Of a stretch of DNA of 64,000 nt, positions 17,922 through 26,208 are shown one piece after another (position 1 is the stretch's first letter; each line of letters begins with the position of its first letter). Source of the DNA: Sphingomonas sp. 3P27F8 (lineage in GTDB: Bacteria > Pseudomonadota > Alphaproteobacteria > Sphingomonadales > Sphingomonadaceae); contig NZ_SCNL01000007.1 in assembly GCF_005502745.1 (NCBI RefSeq), positions 164,499 through 228,498 of the forward strand, in the 5' to 3' direction. The notes under the pieces were generated by a model, which saw only the letters and a list, made by a program, of their open reading frames with translations, had not been told where the DNA came from and did no database searches. Both the position numbers and the translations under genes were made by a program.

Positions 17922-18176
17922 ATGGCCGTCGGCGATCCGCTCTTCCGGTTAAGCGGGGCCAGCAGGCGCGATCCGGCGCGCTTGCTCGAAGGCGGCGGCA
18001 AGCGCATGCGGCCTGTGAAGCTGCGTTGCGGCGGCGCTATCGGCGAGGAACGTCTGGGTGAATTGATCGCGGCGGCGTATCTGGATGTGCGATCCAGGCT
18101 GAGCGACGAAGGCTGGCTCGACGCAGCCGGTTGCTTTTTTTGGCAGGCACGGCTAGGGGCGCCGCTTCCCGCGTGA
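17922..18176 (+). CDS. Hypothetical 84-residue protein
   Basis: An open frame starting two bases after the DUF2332 stop codon. The third codon position is GC-rich, as in real genes here, and the predicted product is basic with a helical stretch ([20 protein letters not shown]). I recognise no family. There is no strong ribosome-binding site apart from possible coupling to the upstream stop. It may be a small downstream gene or chance. Confidence 0.35.
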   Translation: MAVGDPLFRLSGASRRDPARLLEGGGKRMRPVKLRCGGAIGEERLGELIAAAYLDVRSRLSDEGWLDAAGCFFWQARLGAPLPA

Positions 18177-18187
18177 GGATCATGACG

Positions 18188-18220
18188 AACGGCCCGGCCA
18201 CAAGGGCTGCCGCGGCCGTT
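18188..18220 (+). promoter_or_regulatory. Hairpin in the leader of rpmI-rplT
   Basis: AACGGCC at 18188-18194 can pair with GGCCGTT at 18214-18220, followed by TTG. It sits 30 bases before the rpmI start. It could be a weak terminator for the upstream gene or part of a leader through which L20 or another factor controls the operon, as is known for rpmI-rplT in other bacteria. This role is inferred only from position. Confidence 0.3.
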
Positions 18221-18249
18221 TTGACCTCGCCCGAACTGAAAGGATGAAA

Positions 18250-18453
18250 ATGCCCAAGCTCAAGACCAAGAGCGGCGTCAAGAAGCGCTTCAAGCTCACC
18301 GCCACCGGCAAGCTGAAGCACGGCGTCGCCGGCAAGCGCCACCGCCTCATCAGCCACAACGGCAAGTACATTCGCCAGAACCGCGGGACGACCGTCCTGT
18401 CGAAGGCCGACACCGCCACGGTGAAAGCCTGGGCGCCGTACGGCCTGAACTGA
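18250..18453 (+). CDS. rpmI: Ribosomal protein bL35
   Basis: A 67-residue large-subunit protein: [20 protein letters not shown], then [12 protein letters not shown] and a Lys/Arg-rich body, full length for bL35. The start at 18250 has GAAAGGA just upstream; an ATG two codons earlier lies inside that site. It is followed by rplT after 13 bases, the near-universal order. Confidence 0.97.
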   Translation: MPKLKTKSGVKKRFKLTATGKLKHGVAGKRHRLISHNGKYIRQNRGTTVLSKADTATVKAWAPYGLN

Positions 18454-18466
18454 GGGAGCTTAAGAG

Positions 18467-18832
18467 ATGGCACGCGTCAAACGGGGTGTAACCACCCGCG
18501 CCAAGCACAAGAATATTCTGGAACAGGCCAAGGGCTACCGCGGCCGCCGCAAGAACACGATCCGCGTCGCGCGGCAGGCGGTCGAGAAGGCCGGCCAATA
18601 TGCCTATCGTGACCGCAAGGTTAAGAAGCGGACTTTCCGTGGCCTGTGGATCCAGCGCATCAACGCCGGCGTCCGTGCGGAAGGGCTCAGCTATTCGCAG
18701 TTCATGCACGGTCTCAAGCTGGCCGGCATCGAGCTGGACCGGAAGGTGCTGGCCGATATCGCGATGCACGAGGGCGAGGCGTTCAGCGCTATTATCGCAC
18801 AGGCAAAGGCGGCTCTGCCCCAAGCCGCCTGA
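18467..18832 (+). CDS. rplT: Ribosomal protein bL20
   Basis: A 121-residue 23S rRNA-binding protein needed early in large-subunit assembly. It starts [20 protein letters not shown] and continues with [39 protein letters not shown] and [20 protein letters not shown], all standard. It is co-transcribed with rpmI and is followed by a strong hairpin terminator before pheS. Confidence 0.97.
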   Translation: MARVKRGVTTRAKHKNILEQAKGYRGRRKNTIRVARQAVEKAGQYAYRDRKVKKRTFRGLWIQRINAGVRAEGLSYSQFMHGLKLAGIELDRKVLADIAMHEGEAFSAIIAQAKAALPQAA

Positions 18833-18857
18833 AGCGGATTTGCGCAGACGGAAAACG

Positions 18858-18893
18858 GGGCGTCGGTGGTCTAGGCCACCGACGCCCTTTTCG
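18858..18893 (+). terminator. Rho-independent terminator after rplT
   Basis: A perfect 12-bp stem (18858-18869 with 18876-18887), a six-base loop and then TTTTCGTT. It separates rpmI-rplT from pheST, so pheST probably has its own promoter or depends on readthrough. I see no leader peptide with runs of Phe codons near it. Confidence 0.9.
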
Positions 18894-18946
18894 TTATCGC
18901 CGCTTCAATCACTCGGGCGCCGTTCGCGCCGCATATCAGGATGATC

Positions 18947-20029
18947 ATGGCTGATCTCGACCAATTGAAGACCGACCTGCTCGCCCGAGTCGAGGCGGCG
19001 ACCACATCTGATGCGCTTGAGGCGATCCGCGTCGAGGCGCTGGGCAAGCAAGGCAGCGTCACGACGATGCTCAAGACTCTCGGTGGCATGTCTCCGGAGG
19101 AGCGGCAGGCGCACGGGCCGCGGGTTAACGGGCTGCGCGAGGCGGTTGCCAGCTTGATCGCTACCCGCAAGGCGGTGTTGGACGCGGCGGCGCTGGACGC
19201 GCGACTGGCAAGCGAGCGGCTGGACATGACGCTCCCGGTCGACGCCACGCCGGGTGGCACGATCCACCCTGTCAGCCAGGTGATGGACGAACTCGCGGAA
19301 ATCTTCGCCGATCTCGGTTTCGCGGTGGCGACGGGGCCTGAGATCGAGGACGACTGGCATAATTTCACCGCGCTTAATATCCCGGAATCGCATCCGGCGC
19401 GCGCCATGCACGATACCTTTTATTTCCCCGAGCAAGCTGGGGCGGAGCGCAAGATGTTGCTGCGCACGCATACTTCGCCGGTGCAGATTCGCACGATGCT
19501 CAGCCAAAAGCCCCCGATCCGCATCATCGCGCCGGGCCGCACGTACCGTAGCGACAGCGATGCGACCCATACGCCGATGTTTCATCAGGTCGAGGGGCTG
19601 GTGATCGACAAAGGGATTACGCTGGGCCATCTCAAGTGGACGCTGGAGACCTTCCTCAAGGCCTTCTTCGAGCGAAACGATATCGTGCTGCGGCTGCGCC
19701 CAAGCTATTTTCCGTTCACCGAACCTTCGGCCGAAGTCGATGTGGGCTACACGCTCGAGAAGGGCAAGCGCGTGATCGGCGGCTCGGGAGGGGGCTGGAT
19801 GGAGGTGTTGGGGTCGGGGATGGTCCACCCTGAGGTAATAGCAGCGTGCGGGCTGGACCCGGACGAGTGGCAGGGCTTTGCCTTCGGCTGCGGGATCGAT
19901 CGGCTGGCGATGCTGAAATACGGCATGGACGACCTGCGCGCCTTCTTCGACGGCGACATCCGCTGGCTGAAACATTACGGATTCTCGGCGCTCGACGTGC
20001 CGACGCTGAGCGGGGGAGTCGGCGCATGA
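18947..20029 (+). CDS. pheS: Phenylalanine-tRNA ligase alpha subunit
   Basis: Catalytic subunit of the alpha2-beta2 PheRS. It is 360 residues with an N-terminal coiled-coil region, then class II motifs: [13 protein letters not shown] and [20 protein letters not shown] (motif 2 area), and the motif 3 area [18 protein letters not shown]. The ATG at 18947 follows AGGATGATC; an ATG two codons upstream overlaps that site. It overlaps pheT by four bases (ATGA). Confidence 0.97.
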   Translation: MADLDQLKTDLLARVEAATTSDALEAIRVEALGKQGSVTTMLKTLGGMSPEERQAHGPRVNGLREAVASLIATRKAVLDAAALDARLASERLDMTLPVDATPGGTIHPVSQVMDELAEIFADLGFAVATGPEIEDDWHNFTALNIPESHPARAMHDTFYFPEQAGAERKMLLRTHTSPVQIRTMLSQKPPIRIIAPGRTYRSDSDATHTPMFHQVEGLVIDKGITLGHLKWTLETFLKAFFERNDIVLRLRPSYFPFTEPSAEVDVGYTLEKGKRVIGGSGGGWMEVLGSGMVHPEVIAACGLDPDEWQGFAFGCGIDRLAMLKYGMDDLRAFFDGDIRWLKHYGFSALDVPTLSGGVGA

Positions 20030-22413
20030 AGTTCACGCTGGGCTGGCTCAAGGAGCATCTCGAAACGCAGGCATCGCTCGACGACATCGTCGCGGCGCTG
20101 ACGCGCATTGGCCTGGAGGTGGAGGCCGTCGACAATCCGGGCGAGAAGCTCGCCGCATTCCGCGTGGCGAAGGTGCTGACCGCCGAACGCCACCCGCAGG
20201 CGGACAAGCTTCAGGTGCTGTCGGTCGATGCGGGGGACGGGCCGCTGCAGGTGGTGTGCGGCGCGCCCAACGCGCGCGCGGGGCTCGTCGGCGTGTTCGG
20301 GATGCCGGGCGCGACGGTGCCGGCGAACGGCATGGTGCTGAAAGTCGCGGCGATTCGCGGGGTCGAATCGAACGGCATGATGTGCTCCAGCCGCGAACTG
20401 GAACTGGGCGACGAGCATGACGGGATCATCGAGCTGCCCGCCGACGCTCCGGTCGGCACGCCCTATCCCGCCTATGCCGGGCTGGACGATCCGGTGATCG
20501 ATGTGGCGATCACGCCCAACCGGCAGGATTGCATGGGCGTGCGCGGCATTGCGCGCGATCTGGCGGCCGCGGGGCTTGGCACGATGCGCTCGCTCGCCGA
20601 GGTGTATCGAGTCGATCGAATCGCTCCGGTGGCGGGCGACGGCCCCGCGCCGGACGTGCGGATCGAGGACGCGGCTGGGTGCCCCGCCTTTTACGCGCAA
20701 TGCGTTTCCGGCGTCACCAACGGCGCCGCGCCGCCGTGGATGCGAAGCAAGCTCACGGCGATCGGGCAGAAGCCGATTTCGGTGCTGGTCGATATCACCA
20801 ACTTCGTCTCGATCGACCTTGGCCGTCCGTTGCACGTCTATGACCGCGCGAAGCTCCGCGGCGCGCTCGTCGCCCGCAAGGCGCGTGAGGGCGAGACGGT
20901 GCTCGCGCTGAACGGCAAGACCTATACGCTCGACGCGACGATGACCGTGATCGCGGACGAGCGCCAGGTCCATGACATCGGCGGCATCATGGGCGGCGAG
21001 GATTCGGGCGTTTCCGACGCCACGACCGACGTGCTGATCGAATGCGCCTATTTCGATCCCGATCATATCGCGCGCACCGGGCAGAAGCTGGCGCTGACCA
21101 GCGACGCGCGCCAGCGGTTCGAGCGCGGGGTGGACCCGGCGTTCCTGGAGGATGGCCTGGCCATCGCCACGCGGCTGGTGCTGGAGCATTGCGGCGGCAC
21201 GGCGAGCGCGATCACGCGTGCGGGCGCAGCGCCGCTCGGCACGCGCAGCTACACATATGATCCGGCACGGGCGCAGACCTTGGGCGGCCTGGCGGTTGCG
21301 CCCGCGCGGCAGCGTGCGATCCTCGAATCGCTCGGTTTCACCGTGACCGACGATTGGCAGGTGACCCCGCCGACATGGCGGCGCGACGTGGTCGGCTCGG
21401 CCGATCTGGTCGAGGAAGTGATCCGTATCGAGGGCATCGACAACGTGCCCCCGGTGCCGCTGGCCCGCGCCCCCGGCGTTGCGCGACCGACCGCCACCCC
21501 CGAGCAGAAGCTGGAGCGGCGCGTGCGCCGCGCCGCTGCCGCGCGCGGGCTGGACGAGGCGGTGACGTGGAGCTTCCTTGCCGAGAAGGAAGCGGCGGCG
21601 TTCGGCGGCGGCGCATGGACGCTTGCCAACCCGATCAGCGAGGATCTGAAGGTCATGCGGCCGTCGCTGCTGCCGGGCCTGCTTTCGGCGGCGGCGCGCA
21701 ATGTGAAGCGCGGGGCGGGCAGCGTGCGGCTGTTCGAGATCGGGCGGCGTTACCTTGCCGATGCGGAACGGCCGACGCTGGGCATGGTGCTGGCTGGGGA
21801 ACGCCGCCAGCGCGGCTGGCGCGAGGGGAAGGCCGCCGCGTTCGATGCCTTTGACGCCAAGGCGGAAGCGCTGGCGCTGCTGGCTGCGGCGGGTGCGCCG
21901 GTCGACAACCTCCAGGTATTCGGCGAGGCGGGCGAGGCGTGGCATCCGGGCCAGTCGGGCACGTTGCGGCTGGGGCCGAAGACGGTGCTGGCCGCCTTCG
22001 GAATGCTACACCCACGCACGACACGGGCGTTCGACCTCGACGGCGCGGTCGCGGCGGTGGAACTGTATCTCGACGCATTGCCGGCCAAGCGCGGCGCCCA
22101 GGGCTTCATGCGGCCGGCGTATGCGCCGCCCGCGCTGCAGCCGGTGCGGCGCGATTTCGCGTTTCTCGTGCCCGATGAGGTGAGCGCCGATGCACTCGCC
22201 CGCGCGGCGAAGGGCGCGGACAAGGCGGCGATAGCCTCCGCGCGCGTGTTCGACGTCTTCACCGGCGCCGGCGTGGAGGATGGCAAAAAGTCGGTTGCGC
22301 TGGAGGTCGTGCTCCAGCCGGGTGAGAAAAGCTTTACCGATCCCGAACTGAAGGCGATCGCCGAGAAGGTGATCGCCGCCGTGGCGAAACAGGGGGCGAG
22401 CCTGCGTGGCTGA
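20026..22413 (+). CDS. pheT: Phenylalanine-tRNA ligase beta subunit
   Basis: The 795-residue beta subunit. Domains in order: an N-terminal B1 region ([15 protein letters not shown]), a tRNA-binding EMAP/B2 domain ([20 protein letters not shown]), the B3/B4 editing domain ([19 protein letters not shown], then [12 protein letters not shown]), B5 ([19 protein letters not shown]), a catalytic-like domain, and a C-terminal anticodon-binding ferredoxin-like domain ([18 protein letters not shown] and [18 protein letters not shown]). It is coupled to pheS. The next gene overlaps it by eight bases. Confidence 0.97.
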   Translation: MKFTLGWLKEHLETQASLDDIVAALTRIGLEVEAVDNPGEKLAAFRVAKVLTAERHPQADKLQVLSVDAGDGPLQVVCGAPNARAGLVGVFGMPGATVPANGMVLKVAAIRGVESNGMMCSSRELELGDEHDGIIELPADAPVGTPYPAYAGLDDPVIDVAITPNRQDCMGVRGIARDLAAAGLGTMRSLAEVYRVDRIAPVAGDGPAPDVRIEDAAGCPAFYAQCVSGVTNGAAPPWMRSKLTAIGQKPISVLVDITNFVSIDLGRPLHVYDRAKLRGALVARKAREGETVLALNGKTYTLDATMTVIADERQVHDIGGIMGGEDSGVSDATTDVLIECAYFDPDHIARTGQKLALTSDARQRFERGVDPAFLEDGLAIATRLVLEHCGGTASAITRAGAAPLGTRSYTYDPARAQTLGGLAVAPARQRAILESLGFTVTDDWQVTPPTWRRDVVGSADLVEEVIRIEGIDNVPPVPLARAPGVARPTATPEQKLERRVRRAAAARGLDEAVTWSFLAEKEAAAFGGGAWTLANPISEDLKVMRPSLLPGLLSAAARNVKRGAGSVRLFEIGRRYLADAERPTLGMVLAGERRQRGWREGKAAAFDAFDAKAEALALLAAAGAPVDNLQVFGEAGEAWHPGQSGTLRLGPKTVLAAFGMLHPRTTRAFDLDGAVAAVELYLDALPAKRGAQGFMRPAYAPPALQPVRRDFAFLVPDEVSADALARAAKGADKAAIASARVFDVFTGAGVEDGKKSVALEVVLQPGEKSFTDPELKAIAEKVIAAVAKQGASLRG

Positions 22414-23287
22414 ATGGGTTGTGATCGCAGGCGACGGGCTGACGGCGGCGATCAATCCGCTCGGCGCGGAACTGTCGTCCCTGAAGGACGCTGACGGTCG
22501 CGAATTGATGACCGATGCGGATCCGGCGTTCTGGACCGGTCGCGCGCCGTTGCTGTTCCCGGTGGTCGGCAAACCGGCGGGCGAGACGATTCGCGTCGAT
22601 GGCCGCGCCTATGCGATGAAGCAGCACGGCTTCGCGCGGCGGATGTCGTTCGCGGTGGTGGCGCGGGCGGCGGACCGCGTGACCTTCGTGCTGACCGATA
22701 CGGCCGAGACGCGCGCCTGCTACCCGTTCGCTTTCCGGCTGGAGGTGACGTTTCGGATCGAGCGCGCGGCGCTTCATGTCGAGGTTTCGATCGACAATCC
22801 CGGCGACGTGCCGCTGCCGGCGAGCTTCGGCTTTCACCCTGCCTTCGCCTGGCCGCTGCCCGGCGGCGGGGCGAAGGAGGCGCATCGCATCGTCTTCGCC
22901 GCAGCCGAGCCGGCGCCGCTGCGCCAGATCGACGGCGACGGCCAGATCGCGCCCGATCTGCGCCCGTCGCCGCTCGACGGCCGCATGCTCGCGCTGCGCG
23001 ATGCGCTGTTCGCCAAGGACGCGCTGATCTGGGACCGGCTTCATTCCGAAAGCGTGATCTATCACGGCGATGGCGGCCCCCGGCTGGAGATCGCCTTTCC
23101 CGATACGCCGATGCTGGGCATCTGGACCAAGCCGGGCGCGCATTTCGTCTGTATCGAGCCGTGGCATGGCATCGCCGATCCCGCCGGTTTTGCGGGCGAG
23201 TTTCGCGACAAGCCCGGCGTTTTCGAGGTCGCGCCCGGCGCGGCGAAGCGGATCTCGATGCGGGTGACGTTGCTGGCCGAATCGTAA
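22406..23287 (+). CDS. Aldose 1-epimerase family protein
   Basis: A 293-residue beta-sandwich protein of the galactose mutarotase superfamily, LacX-like branch. It begins [20 protein letters not shown] at a GTG inside the end of pheT. Blocks include WTGRAPLLFPVVGK, KQHGFARRMSF (catalytic His region), FGFHPAFAWPLP, and the late FVCIEPWHGIADP with the catalytic Glu. It probably interconverts sugar anomers; the sugar is unknown. The overlap suggests it is transcribed with pheST without functional link. Confidence 0.85.
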   Translation: MAEWVVIAGDGLTAAINPLGAELSSLKDADGRELMTDADPAFWTGRAPLLFPVVGKPAGETIRVDGRAYAMKQHGFARRMSFAVVARAADRVTFVLTDTAETRACYPFAFRLEVTFRIERAALHVEVSIDNPGDVPLPASFGFHPAFAWPLPGGGAKEAHRIVFAAAEPAPLRQIDGDGQIAPDLRPSPLDGRMLALRDALFAKDALIWDRLHSESVIYHGDGGPRLEIAFPDTPMLGIWTKPGAHFVCIEPWHGIADPAGFAGEFRDKPGVFEVAPGAAKRISMRVTLLAES

Positions 23288-23339
23288 CCGGGGCGCCGTG
23301 CACTCCCGCGATTGTTCCAGTTTTTTTGAAAGCCCCGTC

Positions 23340-24866
23340 ATGACCTCTCCCCGCCGCACCTTCGCGATCATCTCCCATCCTGACGCGGGCAAGACCACGC
23401 TTACCGAAAAGCTGCTCTATGTCGGCGGCGCGATCCACCTTGCCGGCGAGGTGAAGGCGCGCGGGGCGAACCGGCGCGCGCGATCGGACTGGATGAAGAT
23501 CGAGCAGCAGCGCGGCATCTCGGTCACCTCGTCGGTGATGACGTTCGAGAAGGACGGGGTGACGTTCAACCTGCTCGACACGCCGGGGCACGAGGATTTC
23601 AGCGAAGATACCTATCGCACGCTGACGGCAGTGGATTCGGCGGTGATGGTGATCGATGCGGCGCGCGGCATCGAAAGCCAGACGCGCAAATTGTTCGAGG
23701 TGTGCCGGCTGCGCTCGGTGCCGATCATCACCTTCATCAACAAGGTCGATCGCGAGGGGCGCGCGCCATTCGAGCTGCTCGACGAGGTGGCGGACATGCT
23801 CGCGCTGGATGTCGCGCCGATGAGCTGGCCCGTCGGCATGGGCGGCACGTTCGAAGGCATCCTCGATCTGCGCCGCTGGTCGATCAGCCGGCCGGAGGGC
23901 GACAGCCGCAATTTCCAGGGCAAGGTGGATGCCGAGCCGGTGCTGCCGGACGCGGTGCGCGAGGAGATCGAACTGGCGCAGGCAGGCTACGCCGAATTCG
24001 ACGCGGAAGCCTATCGCAACGGCGATCTCACGCCGGTCTATTTCGGTTCGGCGCTCAAGGATTTCGGGCCGGCCGAGCTGATCGCCGCGCTTGCCGAATA
24101 CGCGCCGAGCCCGCGCCCGCAGCCGGCCGAGCCGGCTCCGGTGAGGCCGGAGGAGAAGGAGGTCACCGGCTTCGTCTTCAAGGTACAGGCCAATATGGAC
24201 CCGCAGCACCGCGACCGGATCGCGTTCATACGGCTGTGCTCCGGCACGTTCAAGCGCGGCATGAAGCTGACCCCGACCGGCCATGGCAAGCCGATCGCGG
24301 TGCATTCGCCGATCCTGTTCTTCGCGCAGGACCGCGAGATCGCCGACGAGGCGTTTCCCGGAGACATCATCGGCATCCCCAACCATGGCACGCTGCGCGT
24401 GGGAGACACGCTATCGGAAAAGGCGGACGTGCGCTTCACGGGCCTGCCCAATTTCGCACCCGAGATCCTGCGCCGCGTGGTGCTGAAGGATCCGACCAAG
24501 ACCAAGCAGCTCCGCAAGGCGCTGGACGACATGGCCGAGGAGGGCGTGACGCAGGTGTTCTATCCGGAAATCGGATCGAACTGGATCATCGGCGTGGTGG
24601 GGCAGCTCCAGCTCGACGTGCTGATTTCGCGGCTGGAGGCGGAATACAAGGTCGCGGCGGGGCTGGAGGCCGCGCCGTTCGACACCGCCCGCTGGGTATC
24701 GAGCGACGATGCGGCGGCGCTGAAGGACTTCGCCGATATCAACCGCGCCGCGCTGGCGAAGGACCGGGACGGCAACCCCGTATTCCTGGCCAAGAGCGCG
24801 TGGGAGGTGAATTATATCGCCGATCGCTATCCGAAGGTGACGTTCGCGGCCACGCGGGAGCGGTAG
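23340..24866 (+). CDS. prfC: Peptide chain release factor 3
   Basis: A translational GTPase (508 residues) that recycles RF1 and RF2 after termination. G1 is HPDAGKTT at about residues 13-20, switch region GISVTSSVMTF, G3 DTPGHEDFSEDTYR, G4 NKVD. The domain II region (DRIAFIRLCSGTFKRGMKL) and a conserved C-terminal domain follow (GVTQVFYPEIGSNWIIGVVG). The start at 23340 (MTSPRRTFAIISHPDAGKTT) matches the family N-terminus; upstream in-frame residues are not family-like. Confidence 0.95.
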   Translation: MTSPRRTFAIISHPDAGKTTLTEKLLYVGGAIHLAGEVKARGANRRARSDWMKIEQQRGISVTSSVMTFEKDGVTFNLLDTPGHEDFSEDTYRTLTAVDSAVMVIDAARGIESQTRKLFEVCRLRSVPIITFINKVDREGRAPFELLDEVADMLALDVAPMSWPVGMGGTFEGILDLRRWSISRPEGDSRNFQGKVDAEPVLPDAVREEIELAQAGYAEFDAEAYRNGDLTPVYFGSALKDFGPAELIAALAEYAPSPRPQPAEPAPVRPEEKEVTGFVFKVQANMDPQHRDRIAFIRLCSGTFKRGMKLTPTGHGKPIAVHSPILFFAQDREIADEAFPGDIIGIPNHGTLRVGDTLSEKADVRFTGLPNFAPEILRRVVLKDPTKTKQLRKALDDMAEEGVTQVFYPEIGSNWIIGVVGQLQLDVLISRLEAEYKVAAGLEAAPFDTARWVSSDDAAALKDFADINRAALAKDRDGNPVFLAKSAWEVNYIADRYPKVTFAATRER

Positions 24867-24869
24867 GCC

Positions 24870-26129
24870 TCAGGCGGGCTGCTCGATCCACCCCCGGCGC
24901 AGCGAGCGGACCGCCAGCAGCCCGAGCACTGCCGCGACCACATAGAAACCGACGCCGATGATCGCGGCATAGCGCAGCGAATCGTCCCCATATTGCGCCT
25001 TCAGCCCGACCGAGATCGCGCCGAGCAGCCACGGCCCGATGCCCAGCCCGATCAAATTGTTGATGAACAGAAACGCGCCGGAGGCACTGGCGCGCATCTG
25101 TGGCGGGGCGAGATTCTGAACGGCGGTGTTGATCGGGCCGAGCCACATTATGTTGAGCGCATTGGGGATCAGCAGGCACGCCCAGGCAAGCATCGGCGAG
25201 GGGCTGAGCAGCCCGAGCGCGAAGGTGGGCGCGGTAACGAGCCACGCATAGGCCGGGAGCTTCACGTACCAGCCGCGATCGCCCCGGCCGAGCCGGTCGG
25301 CCAGCACCCCGCCGAGAAACACCCCGCTCGCGCCGCCGATCAGCAACAATGATCCCATGAACTGGCCGACCGTGATGAGGCCCCAGTCGAAGCGCAGCAT
25401 CAGGATCTTCGGCACCCATAGCGCCAGGCCATATCCCGCGAGCGAGCTGCATCCGGCGCCGAGCGCCATCAGCCAGAAGGCGGGCTTGGCCGCCAGAATT
25501 GGAAATACCGCGAACAGCGGCGTGCGCTCCACCGCCGCGACGGGTGCGGGATGTGGTCTGTCCTGCACAAGCCACAGGAAGAAGGGCGCGATCACGATGC
25601 CCGCAATGCCAACGATCATGAAGGCGACGCGCCAGTTGATCAGCGCGGCGATATAGGCCCCGAGCAGCACGCCGAAGGCCACCCCGATCGGGATGCCCAT
25701 GGAATAGACCGCAAGCGCACGCGCGCGGCGCTCGATCGGATAATAATCCGCGATCAGCGCATAGGAGGGCGCAACGCCGCCGGCTTCGCCCACGCCGACC
25801 CCGAGCCGGTAGAGGAACAGATGCCAGAAATTGCCCGCGACGCCGCACAGCGCGGTAAAGGCGCTCCACACCACCAGCGATGCGCCGATCACCTTCGTCT
25901 TGCCGACGCGATCCGCCAGCAGTGCCAGCGGCACGCCAAGGCACGAATACAGCAGGGCAAAGGCGATGCCGCCGATTGCGCCGAACTGGGCGTCGTCCAG
26001 CCCCAGATCCTGCTGGATCGGCTTTGCGAGGATGCCGAGGATCTGCCGATCCAGGAAATTGAACGTATAGACCAGCAGCAGCATCGCCAGCACCAGACGC
26101 CGATAGCCCGGCCGTTCGCGATCGATCAT
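24870..26129 (-). CDS. MFS transporter, spinster-like
   Basis: A 419-residue major facilitator with 12 predicted helices. The first helix is VLAMLLLVYTFNFLDRQILG, a typical start of the spinster-like group common in sphingomonads. The loop 2-3 motif reads LALLADRVGKTKVIGASLV. An acidic and glycine-rich region follows (LYRLGVGVGEAGGVAPSYAL). It lies 79 bases downstream of a TonB-dependent receptor on the same strand, separated by a strong hairpin. A joint uptake role (receptor in the outer membrane, MFS in the inner) is likely; the substrate is not readable. Confidence 0.85.
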   Translation of the reverse strand: MIDRERPGYRRLVLAMLLLVYTFNFLDRQILGILAKPIQQDLGLDDAQFGAIGGIAFALLYSCLGVPLALLADRVGKTKVIGASLVVWSAFTALCGVAGNFWHLFLYRLGVGVGEAGGVAPSYALIADYYPIERRARALAVYSMGIPIGVAFGVLLGAYIAALINWRVAFMIVGIAGIVIAPFFLWLVQDRPHPAPVAAVERTPLFAVFPILAAKPAFWLMALGAGCSSLAGYGLALWVPKILMLRFDWGLITVGQFMGSLLLIGGASGVFLGGVLADRLGRGDRGWYVKLPAYAWLVTAPTFALGLLSPSPMLAWACLLIPNALNIMWLGPINTAVQNLAPPQMRASASGAFLFINNLIGLGIGPWLLGAISVGLKAQYGDDSLRYAAIIGVGFYVVAAVLGLLAVRSLRRGWIEQPA

Positions 26130-26152
26130 TCCTCGCCCTCCCGAAAATGTGC

Positions 26153-26187
26153 GGGGCCGGTCGCCCGCCAGTGCGGACGCCGGCCCC
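26153..26187 (-). terminator. Strong hairpin between TonB receptor and MFS genes
   Basis: GGGGCCGG (26153-26160) pairs with CCGGCCCC (26180-26187), with a further inner stem. Read on the minus strand it is followed by GCACATTTTC. It lies 22 bases beyond the receptor stop codon and may terminate or reduce transcription into the MFS gene. Confidence 0.6.
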
Positions 26188-26208
26188 GGTTTGCATCAAC
26201 CTAACGGA

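Noticed and set aside
19975..21945. A 656-codon minus-strand open frame opposite pheT
   Set aside because: It is Arg/His-rich with no domain and lies entirely antisense to pheT.
22452..24386. A 644-codon minus-strand open frame opposite the epimerase-like and prfC genes
   Set aside because: It crosses two unrelated genes in antisense and has no recognisable motif.
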